A stretch of 64,000 nt of DNA from Blastococcus sp. LR1 (lineage in GTDB: Bacteria > Actinomycetota > Actinomycetes > Mycobacteriales > Geodermatophilaceae), in assembly GCF_020166105.1 (NCBI RefSeq), contig NZ_JAIUJY010000001.1, positions 496,001 through 560,000 of the forward strand, read 5' to 3'. This document shows, piece after piece, positions 24,776 to 32,819 of the stretch. Numbering within the stretch: the first letter of the stretch is position 1; each line of letters begins with the position of its first letter. The translations under genes were made by a program, and so were the position numbers. The notes under the pieces were generated by a model. That model was not told the origin of the DNA and did not search any database. It saw only the letters and a program-made list of their open reading frames with translations.

Positions 24776-25716
24776 GGGATGTTGCAGAGGTCGCTGATAG
24801 CCGCGCACAGCGCCGGGTAACCAGCGATGAGCAGCGGGACCACCACAACGGCGAGCGCACCGGAAGCGGCGATGCGGTAGCGCCACGGCTCCATGGGAGG
24901 CCCCGGCTCCAGAAGGCGCGAGACGCGGAGCGCCGCCGCGTCCTGCGCCATCGCCATCGCGGCCCTCGGCGCCTTCATCTCCGCGAGACTGACAATTGCC
25001 GAAGCCAGGCTCACCCGGTCCACGCGGCGCACCGCAGCGTCGTCCGCCAGCAATTCGATCAGCTCGCGAGTCTCCTGTGTGGCCACCTTGAACAGGCGAA
25101 CGCGAGGAAACGCCTGGGCCAGAATCTGAGAGAGGGCTACGGCTGCGTTGTGCCGTCCGCGGAGGTGCGCGAGCTCATGCGCCAGCACTCCTTCCAACTC
25201 CGGCGGCGAGAGGCAGTCGAGCGCCCCCTGAGTGATGACAATCTGCCCGGTCCGACCCGGGACACAGAATGCCGCCGGCGCCGTGGCGTCGATGACCACC
25301 ACGCCCAGAGCGGCGTCGGGTTCGGTGACGAGGCTCAGGGAACGGTGGAGCTGGCGACGGCTCCACCAGCTGCTCATGAGCACCCGTGCACCGCAGACCG
25401 TGACCCACGCCGGGACGACGCCGGCCAGGAGAGCTCCCAGCAACTTGCCCGGGAGGAAAACCGACGAGCCGTAGGCCGTCGCCACGCTGACGGCACACGC
25501 GTGCACGATCGCGCCGAGATCCCCCGCGAGCGCGGTCATGGGGATCAACAGCGTGACGCCGGCGAGCACCACGGTGACTACCGCACTGACGGTCATGGCC
25601 TGCCAGGTGAAGATCCCCAGGCGCGGCGCCTGCCGGGTCCACGACGCCGCATGGAGCCGCGGACCCATGGTCACGATGGCCGCCGCGACACACAGCAAGG
25701 TCAGGCTGGCGATCAT
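24772..25716 (-). CDS. BlaR1/M56-family membrane zinc peptidase
   Basis: 314 residues. About four membrane helices surround a cytoplasmic zinc-protease domain with HELAHLRGRH (HExxH) and a downstream Glu in ELIELLADDAAVRR. M56 proteins such as BlaR1 cleave or inactivate a cognate BlaI-type repressor when stimulated. There is no penicillin-binding sensor domain, as in mycobacterial Rv1845c-like proteins. It overlaps blaI by 4 bp and the cupredoxin by 4 bp. Confidence 0.9.
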   Translation of the reverse strand: MIASLTLLCVAAAIVTMGPRLHAASWTRQAPRLGIFTWQAMTVSAVVTVVLAGVTLLIPMTALAGDLGAIVHACAVSVATAYGSSVFLPGKLLGALLAGVVPAWVTVCGARVLMSSWWSRRQLHRSLSLVTEPDAALGVVVIDATAPAAFCVPGRTGQIVITQGALDCLSPPELEGVLAHELAHLRGRHNAAVALSQILAQAFPRVRLFKVATQETRELIELLADDAAVRRVDRVSLASAIVSLAEMKAPRAAMAMAQDAAALRVSRLLEPGPPMEPWRYRIAASGALAVVVVPLLIAGYPALCAAISDLCNIP

Positions 25717-26099
25717 CCGGCGCCACCTCGATCCTGCTCTGCCCGACGGCGGGCGGCCTCTACCGCGGACCGCAGCTGCGCCACGCTGTCGGAGTCCAGA
25801 TCCGCGACGAAGTGCATGAGCACCTCCTGGCGATCATCGGACTCGGCCAGCACGTCCTGAAGCAGGGCTGCCGCGTGCTCGGCCCGGCTGCGCACCGGCC
25901 GGTACAGCCAGGCACGGCCGTTCATCTCACGGGTCAGCTGGCCCTTGCGGTGGAGGTTGTCCATCACCGTCATCACGGTCGTGTACGCCAGCTTCCGCGA
26001 AACGCTGAGGCTCGCAAGGACGTCACGGACCGTCGCGGGCTCTCCTCGCTCCCACAGCTCGCGCATGATGGCCGCCTCGAGCTCTCCGAACGGTCGCAT
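25713..26099 (-). CDS. BlaI/MecI/CopY-family repressor
   Basis: 128 residues from ATG 26099 (MRPFGELEAAIM). Winged-helix N-terminus with the family signature LEAAIMRELWERGEPATVRDV, recognition segment LAYTTVMTVMDNLHRKGQL and wing MNGRAWLYRPV; a C-terminal dimerisation helix follows. Members bind TAC/GTA-type dyads. First gene of the M56-cupredoxin operon. The TACTA-N7-TAGAA dyad at 26201-26217, about 100 bp upstream, suggests autoregulation and control of eight other units in the window. Confidence 0.9.
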   Translation of the reverse strand: MRPFGELEAAIMRELWERGEPATVRDVLASLSVSRKLAYTTVMTVMDNLHRKGQLTREMNGRAWLYRPVRSRAEHAAALLQDVLAESDDRQEVLMHFVADLDSDSVAQLRSAVEAARRRAEQDRGGAG

Positions 26100-26139
26100 G
26101 CGCCCCCACCTTCTCTTGCTGCCCACGAGCACGGCTGCC

Positions 26140-26169
26140 GTCGTATCCGGAATACGTCCCTGATACGAC
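26140..26169. promoter_or_regulatory. Inverted repeat upstream of blaI
   Basis: GTCGTATC-N14-GATACGAC, perfect 8-bp arms, 41-70 bp upstream of the blaI start. Second candidate regulatory element for this promoter. Confidence 0.45.
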
Positions 26170-26200
26170 GATCGTCTACGCCCCTGCTACGAGGCTGTCC

Positions 26201-26217
26201 TACTACTCACCCTAGAA
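26201..26217. promoter_or_regulatory. TACTA-N7-TAGTA-type operator, site 7
   Basis: TACTA-CTCACCC-TAGAA, about 100 bp upstream of blaI. Candidate autoregulatory site. Confidence 0.6.
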
Positions 26218-26516
26218 GATCGACCTGCTGATGCGCCGCTGACGTCTTCGCCGCCGACGCGGCACCACCTCGTACGGGTCCGAAGGCCCGCTTCGAGCCC
26301 GACCAGCCGGACTGCGGGACCGTCGTGGGTCGAGGCGGACGTCAGAGAGCGGCACGAGCCCGGGCCGGTGCGAGGGAGTTGGACGGGGCCACCGGGCCGC
26401 GGCGGAGTCCGGACGACCCTCACCCCAGCCGCCCCAGCTGTCCGGGAGGCCTGGCCTGAACCACGAGTTGCGCCGGGCTGGCGGCTCTGAATCGCCGGCC
26501 CGCCTACGGTGTCGGA
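26218..26516. other. 299-bp remainder of divergent gap, no gene seen
   Basis: The whole gap between blaI (minus) and the next plus-strand gene spans 26100-26516. Past the operator I see no protein with family features; the frames read as low-complexity Arg/Pro-rich shadow. It must contain the promoter of the gene at 26517. Confidence 0.45.
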
Positions 26517-27611
26517 ATGGCCTCGTTGGGAAGTCGCCTCGGCGTCCTCGGTCGTGCGCCGGTGGTGCTGCTCCTGATGATGGTCCTCCTGCTGGCCGCC
26601 GCCACGCCGGCGTTGGCGCACACCGACCGCGGGGTCGCCGGAAGCAACTACGCCGGCCGGGTGCTCGAGACATCGCAGCCGACGCCCGGCGTCACCCTGC
26701 GCGTGACCGAATTCGGCGACAGCCTCGAACTGCTCAACGGTTCGTCGACGACCGTCACCGTCGACGGCTACTCCGACGAGGAGTATCTGCGCATCGGCCC
26801 TGAGGGTGTCTGGCGCAACGCCAACAGCCCTGCTACGTACCTCAACATCCGCGTGGACGGGAAGACGTCCCTCCCCGCCAACGTCGACCCCAAGGCGGAG
26901 CCCGACTGGGAGATGGTGTCCACTCAGCCGGAGTACTCGTGGCACGACCACCGCACCCACTGGATGCTGTCGACTCCACCGCCGCAGGTGGCCGCAGACC
27001 CTCAGTCGGAACACACGATCATCAACTGGCGAGTGCCGATCGCCTACGGCGACACCGCCGTGGCCGTCGATGGCGAGCTCACCTGGGCGCCACCGCCTGC
27101 AGGAGCCCTGTGGTGGCCGCTGTACGGGGTCATCCTGGTCGCCGGCGCACTGGCGGGTCTACTCGGCAGGACGGCGCGGCCGCTTGCCGCCTTGCTTGCC
27201 GCATCGACCGCGGCGGCTGTGTGGCATCTGTTGGCGACGCCGCAACCGGGCCTCACGGCGCTGGACCGAGCGCTGGCAACAGGGACGGCGGCGCTGCCCG
27301 CGCTCGTCATGGCGGGCGTGACGGGCCTGGCACTTCGCGCGGCCCTAGGCCGCAAGAACCTGCTCGCCGCAATGCTCGCCGGGGTGGTCGGTTTCATGCT
27401 CTTCGTGCAGGGCCTCCCCGACATGGACGTTCTGTGGAGCGCCAACGTCATCACCGGAGGTCCCGTCGTGCTCGCGCGACTGACCGTGGCCTTGCTGATC
27501 TTCGGAGGTCTGGGGCTGCTGGTGGGGTCGGCGGCGGGCGTGCGCCGCTTCCGTCCGGCGATTCTGGACGAGCCGTCCTGCGGGGTAGAGGAGTCCGCGA
27601 CAGCCAGTTGA
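26517..27611 (+). CDS. Exported membrane protein with mature N-terminal His
   Basis: 364 residues. A signal peptide ending TPALA is followed directly by HTDRG, so the mature N-terminus would be His, as in CopC- and YcnI-type copper proteins. The extracytoplasmic domain (about 36-195) has beta-rich segments, HDHRTHW and conserved Asn/Tyr, then five C-terminal helices (about 200-345). I recognise the overall class (envelope proteins near copper genes) but not a named family. Convergent with DyP, with 13 bp between stops. Confidence 0.65.
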   Translation: MASLGSRLGVLGRAPVVLLLMMVLLLAAATPALAHTDRGVAGSNYAGRVLETSQPTPGVTLRVTEFGDSLELLNGSSTTVTVDGYSDEEYLRIGPEGVWRNANSPATYLNIRVDGKTSLPANVDPKAEPDWEMVSTQPEYSWHDHRTHWMLSTPPPQVAADPQSEHTIINWRVPIAYGDTAVAVDGELTWAPPPAGALWWPLYGVILVAGALAGLLGRTARPLAALLAASTAAAVWHLLATPQPGLTALDRALATGTAALPALVMAGVTGLALRAALGRKNLLAAMLAGVVGFMLFVQGLPDMDVLWSANVITGGPVVLARLTVALLIFGGLGLLVGSAAGVRRFRPAILDEPSCGVEESATAS

Positions 27612-27624
27612 ACGGTGCCGTCGA

Positions 27625-28953
27625 TCAGGCCTCGAAGAGCGTCCGGCCCCACCAGTCGTCGGCGTCGCGCACGCCGGGCGGGCAGGCGAACACCGCCGAG
27701 GACGTGTGCTGAACGAAGGGGTTGAGCGCGTCGCCCGACAGGTTCCGCTGCACCTGCACGAAGCCCCTCTCCGGGTCTCGCTGGAAGGCGATGAAGAAGA
27801 GGCCGGCGTCGAGTTGGCCGGCTCCGTCCGTGCCATCGACGAAGCTGTAGCCGCGTCGCAGAATCGCCGTCCCGGCATTGTTCGGGTGCGACAGGAAGAC
27901 GTGCGAGTTCCGCGGGATGGCTGGCTGGCCGCCACGGACCGCGTTGAAGTCGGTGGGATCGAACTCCTCGCGCTGGCCTAGCGGGGCTCCAGCACTCTTC
28001 GTGCGCCCGATGATCGCCTCTTGGTCCGGCGCAGGCATTTGATCCCAGTTCTCGACCAGCATCCGGATCCGTCGGGTGACCAGGTACGTGCCACCGTCCA
28101 GCCAGGCGGCGGCGTCCTCCCCCACCCAGACGAACTGGTCGAGCGCGCTGCTGTTCTCGGCCTTGAGGTTCGCCGTGCCGTCCTTGAAGCCCAGGAGATT
28201 CCGGGGCGTCGCCTGGGCCGTGCTGGTGGAGGACGTACGCCCGAATCCGAGCTGGCTCCACCGCACCCGCACCACTCCGGCGCCCAAGCGGACGAGATTG
28301 CGGACGGCGTGCACCGCGACCTGCGGATCGTTGGCGCAAGCCTGGACGCACAGGTCGCCCCCGCTGATCGCGAGGTCCAGTCGATCTCCGGGGAACGGCG
28401 GCAGCTCGGTTAGCGGCGCTGGTCGGCGACTCGCCAATCCGAAGCGGTCGTCACCGTTCGGCGTCGTGAAGAGCGTGGGGCCGAAACCGACGGTCAGCGT
28501 CAGTCCGGACGGCGGCAGCCCGGCCGCCTCGCCGGTGTCCTCTGGACCGGAATCCTGGCCGGCCGTCAGCCTCCGAGCAGCTGTCGTCCACGTCTTCAGC
28601 ATCTCGACCAGCGCGTCGCGGCTATCCGTCATGACATCCAGGGCAACGAACTGCAGGCGGTCCTGAGCCGGCGTCACGATGCCTGCCTGATGACGGCCGG
28701 TGAACTCGATGGCGGCAGTCGATACAGGCTCGGTCGCTGCGGACGCCGTCGGAGTCGACGCAGTAGCGCGGCCGATCGCTCCGCCGACACCTCCAGACGC
28801 GAGTGCGCCGGCGGTGCCGAGTCCCGCCAATCCGAACAGTCGACGGCGCGAGAGACCTCGGTCGGATGTCCGGCCCGAAGTCCGGGGCTCGGATCCGTGG
28901 CCCTGCGCGTGGGGCTCCGCGGCAGGGCCCGAGGTTCCGTCGCTCACTGGCAT
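27625..28953 (-). CDS. Tat-exported DyP-type heme peroxidase (EfeB-like)
   Basis: 442 residues. A twin-arginine signal (LSRRRLFGLAGLGTAG) precedes the DyP domain. The heme-pocket GFKDGTAN (GxxDG motif with catalytic Asp) and proximal His in SHVFLSHPNN are present. EfeB-like enzymes oxidise substrates or extract iron from heme outside the cytoplasm. ATG 28953 is chosen; ATG 28956 is adjacent. The operator dyad at 28959-28975 abuts the start, leaving no room for a leader. Confidence 0.92.
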   Translation of the reverse strand: MPVSDGTSGPAAEPHAQGHGSEPRTSGRTSDRGLSRRRLFGLAGLGTAGALASGGVGGAIGRATASTPTASAATEPVSTAAIEFTGRHQAGIVTPAQDRLQFVALDVMTDSRDALVEMLKTWTTAARRLTAGQDSGPEDTGEAAGLPPSGLTLTVGFGPTLFTTPNGDDRFGLASRRPAPLTELPPFPGDRLDLAISGGDLCVQACANDPQVAVHAVRNLVRLGAGVVRVRWSQLGFGRTSSTSTAQATPRNLLGFKDGTANLKAENSSALDQFVWVGEDAAAWLDGGTYLVTRRIRMLVENWDQMPAPDQEAIIGRTKSAGAPLGQREEFDPTDFNAVRGGQPAIPRNSHVFLSHPNNAGTAILRRGYSFVDGTDGAGQLDAGLFFIAFQRDPERGFVQVQRNLSGDALNPFVQHTSSAVFACPPGVRDADDWWGRTLFEA

Positions 28954-28958
28954 CAAGC

Positions 28959-28975
28959 TACTAGCCCGTCTAGGA
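28959..28975. promoter_or_regulatory. TACTA-N7-TAGTA-type operator, site 8
   Basis: TACTA-GCCCGTC-TAGGA, ending within 6 bp of the DyP start codon. Confidence 0.65.
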
Positions 28976-29130
28976 GTTGTCCGGGACGTCAGCCGGAGCG
29001 CGGCCCGCCAAAGCTGCGCTGATCAGATCGGGGGACGAGATGCTCGTCGGTTCTCCCTCGAGGAGCGGTAACGGGAAGGGAGGCGGTTCGATTCACCAGG
29101 AGAGCCGCCGCGGAACGGACATCCCGACGA

Positions 29131-29703
29131 CTAGGACAGAAGCGTGTCGATCAGCTGCTGCAGCTCTTGGGCGTCCAACTGGCCGACGACGCGGGCGACG
29201 ATGCGCCCGTCCGCGTCCAGACCGAGCGTAACGGGCAAGCCGCGGACACCCAGCTCGGTGAGCAGCGCGCCATCGGGGTCGAGCACCTGTGCGTAGCCGA
29301 TCTGCAGGTCGGTGACGAAGGACGCCGCGGCCTCGGGGCTGTCCTGCGTGTCCACGCCGAGGAAGCGCACCTGCTCGCCGTACCGCTCGAACGCGTCTTG
29401 CAGCAGGGGCATCTCCTCGCGGCAGGGTAGGCACCAGGTGGCCCACAGGTTGACCAGGGTGGGGCGACCGGTCAGCTGGTCGAGAGCAACCTCCGGACCA
29501 GGACCGAGGCACGCCAGCGTCAGCGGTGGCAGGACTTCCGGACCGATGGCCGCCACCCCGGTCGACGTCTCGCAGGGCGGCGCCGCGGCGGCGGTGGTCA
29601 ATCCCGCTGCGCCCCCGCGGTCGGAGGCTGGGCCCTCGCCGGGCCCGGTGGTGCAGCCGGCGAGCACGGCGAGAGTGACGACGCCGACGAGCCAGCGGCG
29701 CAT
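29131..29703 (-). CDS. TlpA-like thioredoxin lipoprotein (second)
   Basis: 190 residues with lipobox LAGC near residue 15, then a spacer with PPCETS and LACLG cysteines and a thioredoxin fold with WCLPC in LWATWCLPCREEMP. Its start overlaps the stop of the upstream lipoprotein gene by 1 nt. Probably a thiol reductant for copper-site or cytochrome assembly; distinct from the copy at 18,820. Confidence 0.9.
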   Translation of the reverse strand: MRRWLVGVVTLAVLAGCTTGPGEGPASDRGGAAGLTTAAAAPPCETSTGVAAIGPEVLPPLTLACLGPGPEVALDQLTGRPTLVNLWATWCLPCREEMPLLQDAFERYGEQVRFLGVDTQDSPEAAASFVTDLQIGYAQVLDPDGALLTELGVRGLPVTLGLDADGRIVARVVGQLDAQELQQLIDTLLS

Positions 29704-30608
29704 CAGTCGCCTCGATAGAGGTCGCGGAAGGTGGTTCCGCCGTCGGCGGACGCCACGACCGCACCTCCCACTGCGACGTACACGTCGTCGCCGTTGACAC
29801 CGAGGGCCTCGGGGGCGCCGTCGACCCGCCCCTTCTCCTGCCAGGTGCGGCCGCCGTCGGTGCTGGCGTGCACCGCGCCGTCGGGCGCGACGCCGACGAC
29901 GGCACTGGCGTCGGGCGACCAGGCGATCAGTTGGAGAAGGGGCGCCTGTGGGATGGGGGCGACGCTCCGCCCGCCGTCCTCACTGAGGGCGGGGCCATCC
30001 TCGGTGGTGACCACGAGGCGCTGCGGCCGAGAGGGATCGACGGCGAGATCGGCAATGTTCATGGTGCCGCGGTCGGTCCAGTCGGTCTTGTCGTCGCTCA
30101 CGAGCAGACGGCCGCCGCTGTACCCGTAGATGACACCCTGTGCAGCATCGAGGGCGTGGAAGTCGGCCGCCCCGGCCAGCGACATCGTCTCCCAGGTCGC
30201 CCCGCCGTCGGTGCTCTCGATCAAGCCGAGGTTGGCCGGCCCCGACTGCCCCTCCCCCGGGTGCCCGCTGGCCAGGTAGTGCTCGGGCCCGACGACGGTG
30301 AAGCCCATGAAGTCCTGGACGCGGTCGGCGATCCGGGTGAGCCGGCCGTCCTCGGCGACCCGGACGACGCCGTGGTGGGTTCCGGCGTACAGCTCGCCGT
30401 CGGCCGGGTCGACTGCCAGACCGTGCACGTGCTCCAGGGTGACCTCGCCCTGGTCCCCGCCAGCAGCGGGTGGAGCACTGCCACCGCTGCATCCTGCAGC
30501 GGCGAGGACGCCGACCACGGCGACAACCACGTGGCCGCGGCGTCGACCGCTTCCGGTCGGCACCTCGAAGCGCGCGATAGGACGGACGGGGCGGGCGGTC
30601 GACAGCAT
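29703..30608 (-). CDS. BNR-repeat (F510_1955-like) lipoprotein
   Basis: 301 residues; Arg-rich start, hydrophobic segment and lipobox AAGC near residue 39. Four or more beta-propeller repeats with Asp-box-like signatures (STDGGATWE, STDGGRTWQ, SADGGTTF). The opening HVHGLAVDPADGELYAGTHHGV is typical of the actinobacterial F510_1955 group. No enzyme activity can be assigned. Operon with the TlpA-like gene; an operator dyad lies 35 bp upstream. Confidence 0.82.
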   Translation of the reverse strand: MLSTARPVRPIARFEVPTGSGRRRGHVVVAVVGVLAAAGCSGGSAPPAAGGDQGEVTLEHVHGLAVDPADGELYAGTHHGVVRVAEDGRLTRIADRVQDFMGFTVVGPEHYLASGHPGEGQSGPANLGLIESTDGGATWETMSLAGAADFHALDAAQGVIYGYSGGRLLVSDDKTDWTDRGTMNIADLAVDPSRPQRLVVTTEDGPALSEDGGRSVAPIPQAPLLQLIAWSPDASAVVGVAPDGAVHASTDGGRTWQEKGRVDGAPEALGVNGDDVYVAVGGAVVASADGGTTFRDLYRGD

Positions 30609-30642
30609 GGACTCTCCGAGAGTGCAGGATCCGCCAGGCGGC

Positions 30643-30659
30643 TCCTACACAGAGTAGTA
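30643..30659. promoter_or_regulatory. TACTA-N7-TAGTA-type operator, site 9
   Basis: TCCTA-CACAGAG-TAGTA, 35 bp upstream of the BNR lipoprotein gene. Confidence 0.65.
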
Positions 30660-30716
30660 GCCCCGGGGTGCCGAGCCCTGTTGCGTGCTCCAGGTCACGG
30701 CGGCATCGAATGGCCG

Positions 30717-30732
30717 ATACCCCCAGGGGTAT
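30717..30732. promoter_or_regulatory. CstR/CsoR-type operator
   Basis: ATACCCC-CA-GGGGTAT, perfect inverted repeat with a 2-bp spacer, 14 bp upstream of the GTG start of the CstR-like gene. It differs from the two CsoR sites in this window, which have 3-bp spacers. Confidence 0.75.
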
Positions 30733-30745
30733 GTATTGTCGACGC

Positions 30746-31012
30746 GTGGACATCCCCCAGGGCGAACTCGCCGACGTCGTCAAGCGGCTCAAGCGCATCG
30801 AGGGCCAGATCGGCGGCATCGTCCGCATGATCGAGGACGGGCGCGACTGCACTGCCGTCGTCACGCAGCTTGCCGCCGCCTCGAAGGCGCTGAGCAAGGC
30901 TGGCTTCGCCGTCGTCTCCACGGGGATGCGCTACTGCTCGATCAACGAGGACGGCGAGACCCGCGAGGTCAACCTGCGTGAGCTCGAGCGCCTATTCCTC
31001 TCCCTCGCCTGA
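30746..31012 (+). CDS. CstR-like persulfide-sensing repressor (CsoR family)
   Basis: 88 residues from GTG 30746 (an in-frame ATG is at 30731). It has the family core RLKRIEGQIGGIVRMI and both conserved cysteines, Cys35 and Cys64, 29 apart. The Cu-ligand His is absent: residue 60 is Gly in STGMRYC. Loss of this His with both Cys kept is the hallmark of CstR, which forms di- or trisulfides with reactive sulfur. The downstream rhodanese and CstB-like genes support this. No ribosome site, so probably leaderless. Confidence 0.82.
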   Translation: MDIPQGELADVVKRLKRIEGQIGGIVRMIEDGRDCTAVVTQLAAASKALSKAGFAVVSTGMRYCSINEDGETREVNLRELERLFLSLA

Positions 31013-31035
31013 CCACCACTTCTCCTGGAGATTTC

Positions 31036-31341
31036 ATGAACCCGCAGATCCCCCAGCTCACCCCCGCCCAGGCCGCTGACCGCACCGCGGCCGTCGTCCT
31101 CGACGTCCGAGAGGCCGCCGAGCTGGCCGAGGGACGGATCGCCGGCAGCACCCACATCCCACTGGGTCAACTCCCCGCGCGCGCCTTTGAGCTCGATCGA
31201 GCCCGTCCGGTCATCACCGTGTGCCGCAGTGGTGGGCGCAGCTCGCAGGCTGCACGGTTTCTCGACGGCCAGGGGTATGACGTGGCCAACCTCGACGGTG
31301 GCATGACCCGCTGGATCGCCGAAGGCCGTCCGACCGCCTGA
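31036..31341 (+). CDS. Single-domain rhodanese sulfurtransferase
   Basis: 101 residues with active-site loop CRSGGRS (catalytic Cys) and the CDC25-like start LDVREAAELAEGRI. Transfers sulfane sulfur between thiols. ATG 31036 follows a CTGGAG site, 23 bp after cstR. Cytosolic; operonic with cstR and the CstB-like gene. Confidence 0.93.
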   Translation: MNPQIPQLTPAQAADRTAAVVLDVREAAELAEGRIAGSTHIPLGQLPARAFELDRARPVITVCRSGGRSSQAARFLDGQGYDVANLDGGMTRWIAEGRPTA

Positions 31342-31399
31342 CAACGCTCATGATTTGCCTCGCGAATACCCCTGCCCAGTACCGTACCGAGGAGCATCC

Positions 31400-32776
31400 G
31401 TGCACATCGACATCATCGAGACGCCCAGCCTGGGCGACCGCAGCTACCTGGTCTCCGCCGACGGCATAGCCGCCGTCATCGACCCCCAGCGCGACATCGA
31501 CCGGGTCGTGAACGTTGCCGCGGACCGCGGGGTCAAGGTCGTGCTGGTGCTTGAGACCCACCTGCACAACGACTACGTCACCGGCGGAGTCGAACTGGCC
31601 CACTGGGCCGGCGCCGAGTACGCCGTGCCGGCCGGTGACGAGGTGGCCTACGAGCGCCTGCCGGCCGTCGACGGCGACGTGCTCGAGGCGGGACCGATGC
31701 GGTTCCGCGTGCTGCACACCCCTGGGCACACCCACCACCACGTCAGCTACGTGCTCACCGACGCTGGAGGTGGGGTGCAGGCGGTGTTCACCGGCGGCTC
31801 AATGCTGTACGGCGCGACCGGCCGGACCGACCTGGTCGGCCCCGAGCACACCGACGAGCTGACCCACGCCCAGTATCACTCGGTGCGGCGGCTAGCCGAC
31901 GAGCTCCCCGCGGGCACCCCGGTGTTTCCAACGCACGGCTTCGGCAGCTTCTGCTCGGCCACGCCGACCAGCGGCACCTCCTCCACCGTCGGCGAGCAGG
32001 CCCGGGTGAACCCGGCGCTGACCCAGGACGAGCAAGCCTTCGTCGACCAGCTGATCGCCGGGCTCACGGCGATCCCGGCCTGGTACGCCCACATGGGCCC
32101 GGCCAACGCAGCCGGACCGGCGCACGTCGACCTGTCCCCGCCACGCGCGGTGGACCCTGCCGAGCTCGCCGACCGGCTGTCTGCCGGGGAGTGGGTCATC
32201 GACCTGCGCGCCCGAACGGCCTTCGCCCATGGTCACCTGCCTGGCGCGCTGAACTTCGAGCTGTCCACAAACTTCCTCACCTATGTCGGGTGGTTGGTTC
32301 CCTGGGGTGCGCCGCTGACCCTGATCGGCGAGACGCCTGCGCAGGTCGCCGAAGCGCGCCGTGAGCTGGTCCGCATCGGTATCGACAGGCTCGCCGGCGC
32401 CGCGACCGGCACCCCCGAAGAGCTGGCCGCAAGCGAGGCGCTGGAGTCCTACCCGGTCAGCGACTTTGCTGGCCTGGCTGCGGCGATGGCCGCCGACGAC
32501 GGCCTGGTCGTCCTCGACGCCCGGCGCGACGACGAGCGCGCCGGCGGCGGCGTCCGCGGCTCGCGGCACATCCCGATCCACGACCTGGCCGACCGCATCG
32601 ACGAGGTCCCGGACGGCGACGTCTGGGTGTACTGCGGTTCGGGCTACCGCGCGGCGATCGCCGCCTCCCTGCTCGCCCGCACGGGCCGGCGCCCTGTGCT
32701 GGTCAACGGCGGCTACGGCGACCCCGACACCGGAGCAGCCGCCGCCGGCCTGCACGACGACGCCGTCACCCGCTGA
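31400..32776 (+). CDS. CstB-like persulfide dioxygenase-rhodanese fusion
   Basis: 458 residues from GTG 31400 (GAGGAG upstream). Residues about 1-245 form a metallo-beta-lactamase fold of the ETHE1 class with iron ligands in THLHNDYVTGG and HTPGHTHHHVSY. A rhodanese-like domain without active Cys follows (WVIDLRARTAFAHGHLPGA), then an active rhodanese with CGSGYRA (about residue 413). This three-part layout matches CstB, which oxidises persulfides to thiosulfate. Key enzyme of the operon. Confidence 0.93.
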   Translation: MHIDIIETPSLGDRSYLVSADGIAAVIDPQRDIDRVVNVAADRGVKVVLVLETHLHNDYVTGGVELAHWAGAEYAVPAGDEVAYERLPAVDGDVLEAGPMRFRVLHTPGHTHHHVSYVLTDAGGGVQAVFTGGSMLYGATGRTDLVGPEHTDELTHAQYHSVRRLADELPAGTPVFPTHGFGSFCSATPTSGTSSTVGEQARVNPALTQDEQAFVDQLIAGLTAIPAWYAHMGPANAAGPAHVDLSPPRAVDPAELADRLSAGEWVIDLRARTAFAHGHLPGALNFELSTNFLTYVGWLVPWGAPLTLIGETPAQVAEARRELVRIGIDRLAGAATGTPEELAASEALESYPVSDFAGLAAAMAADDGLVVLDARRDDERAGGGVRGSRHIPIHDLADRIDEVPDGDVWVYCGSGYRAAIAASLLARTGRRPVLVNGGYGDPDTGAAAAGLHDDAVTR

Positions 32777-32819
32777 CCACCCGGCCACTCCACCGCCCCT
32801 CGACGAAAGCGACCGACCA

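Noticed and set aside
30746-31012. A second copper-sensing CsoR
   Set aside because: The essential His ligand is replaced by Gly, and the neighbours are sulfur-transfer genes; a CstR-like role fits better.
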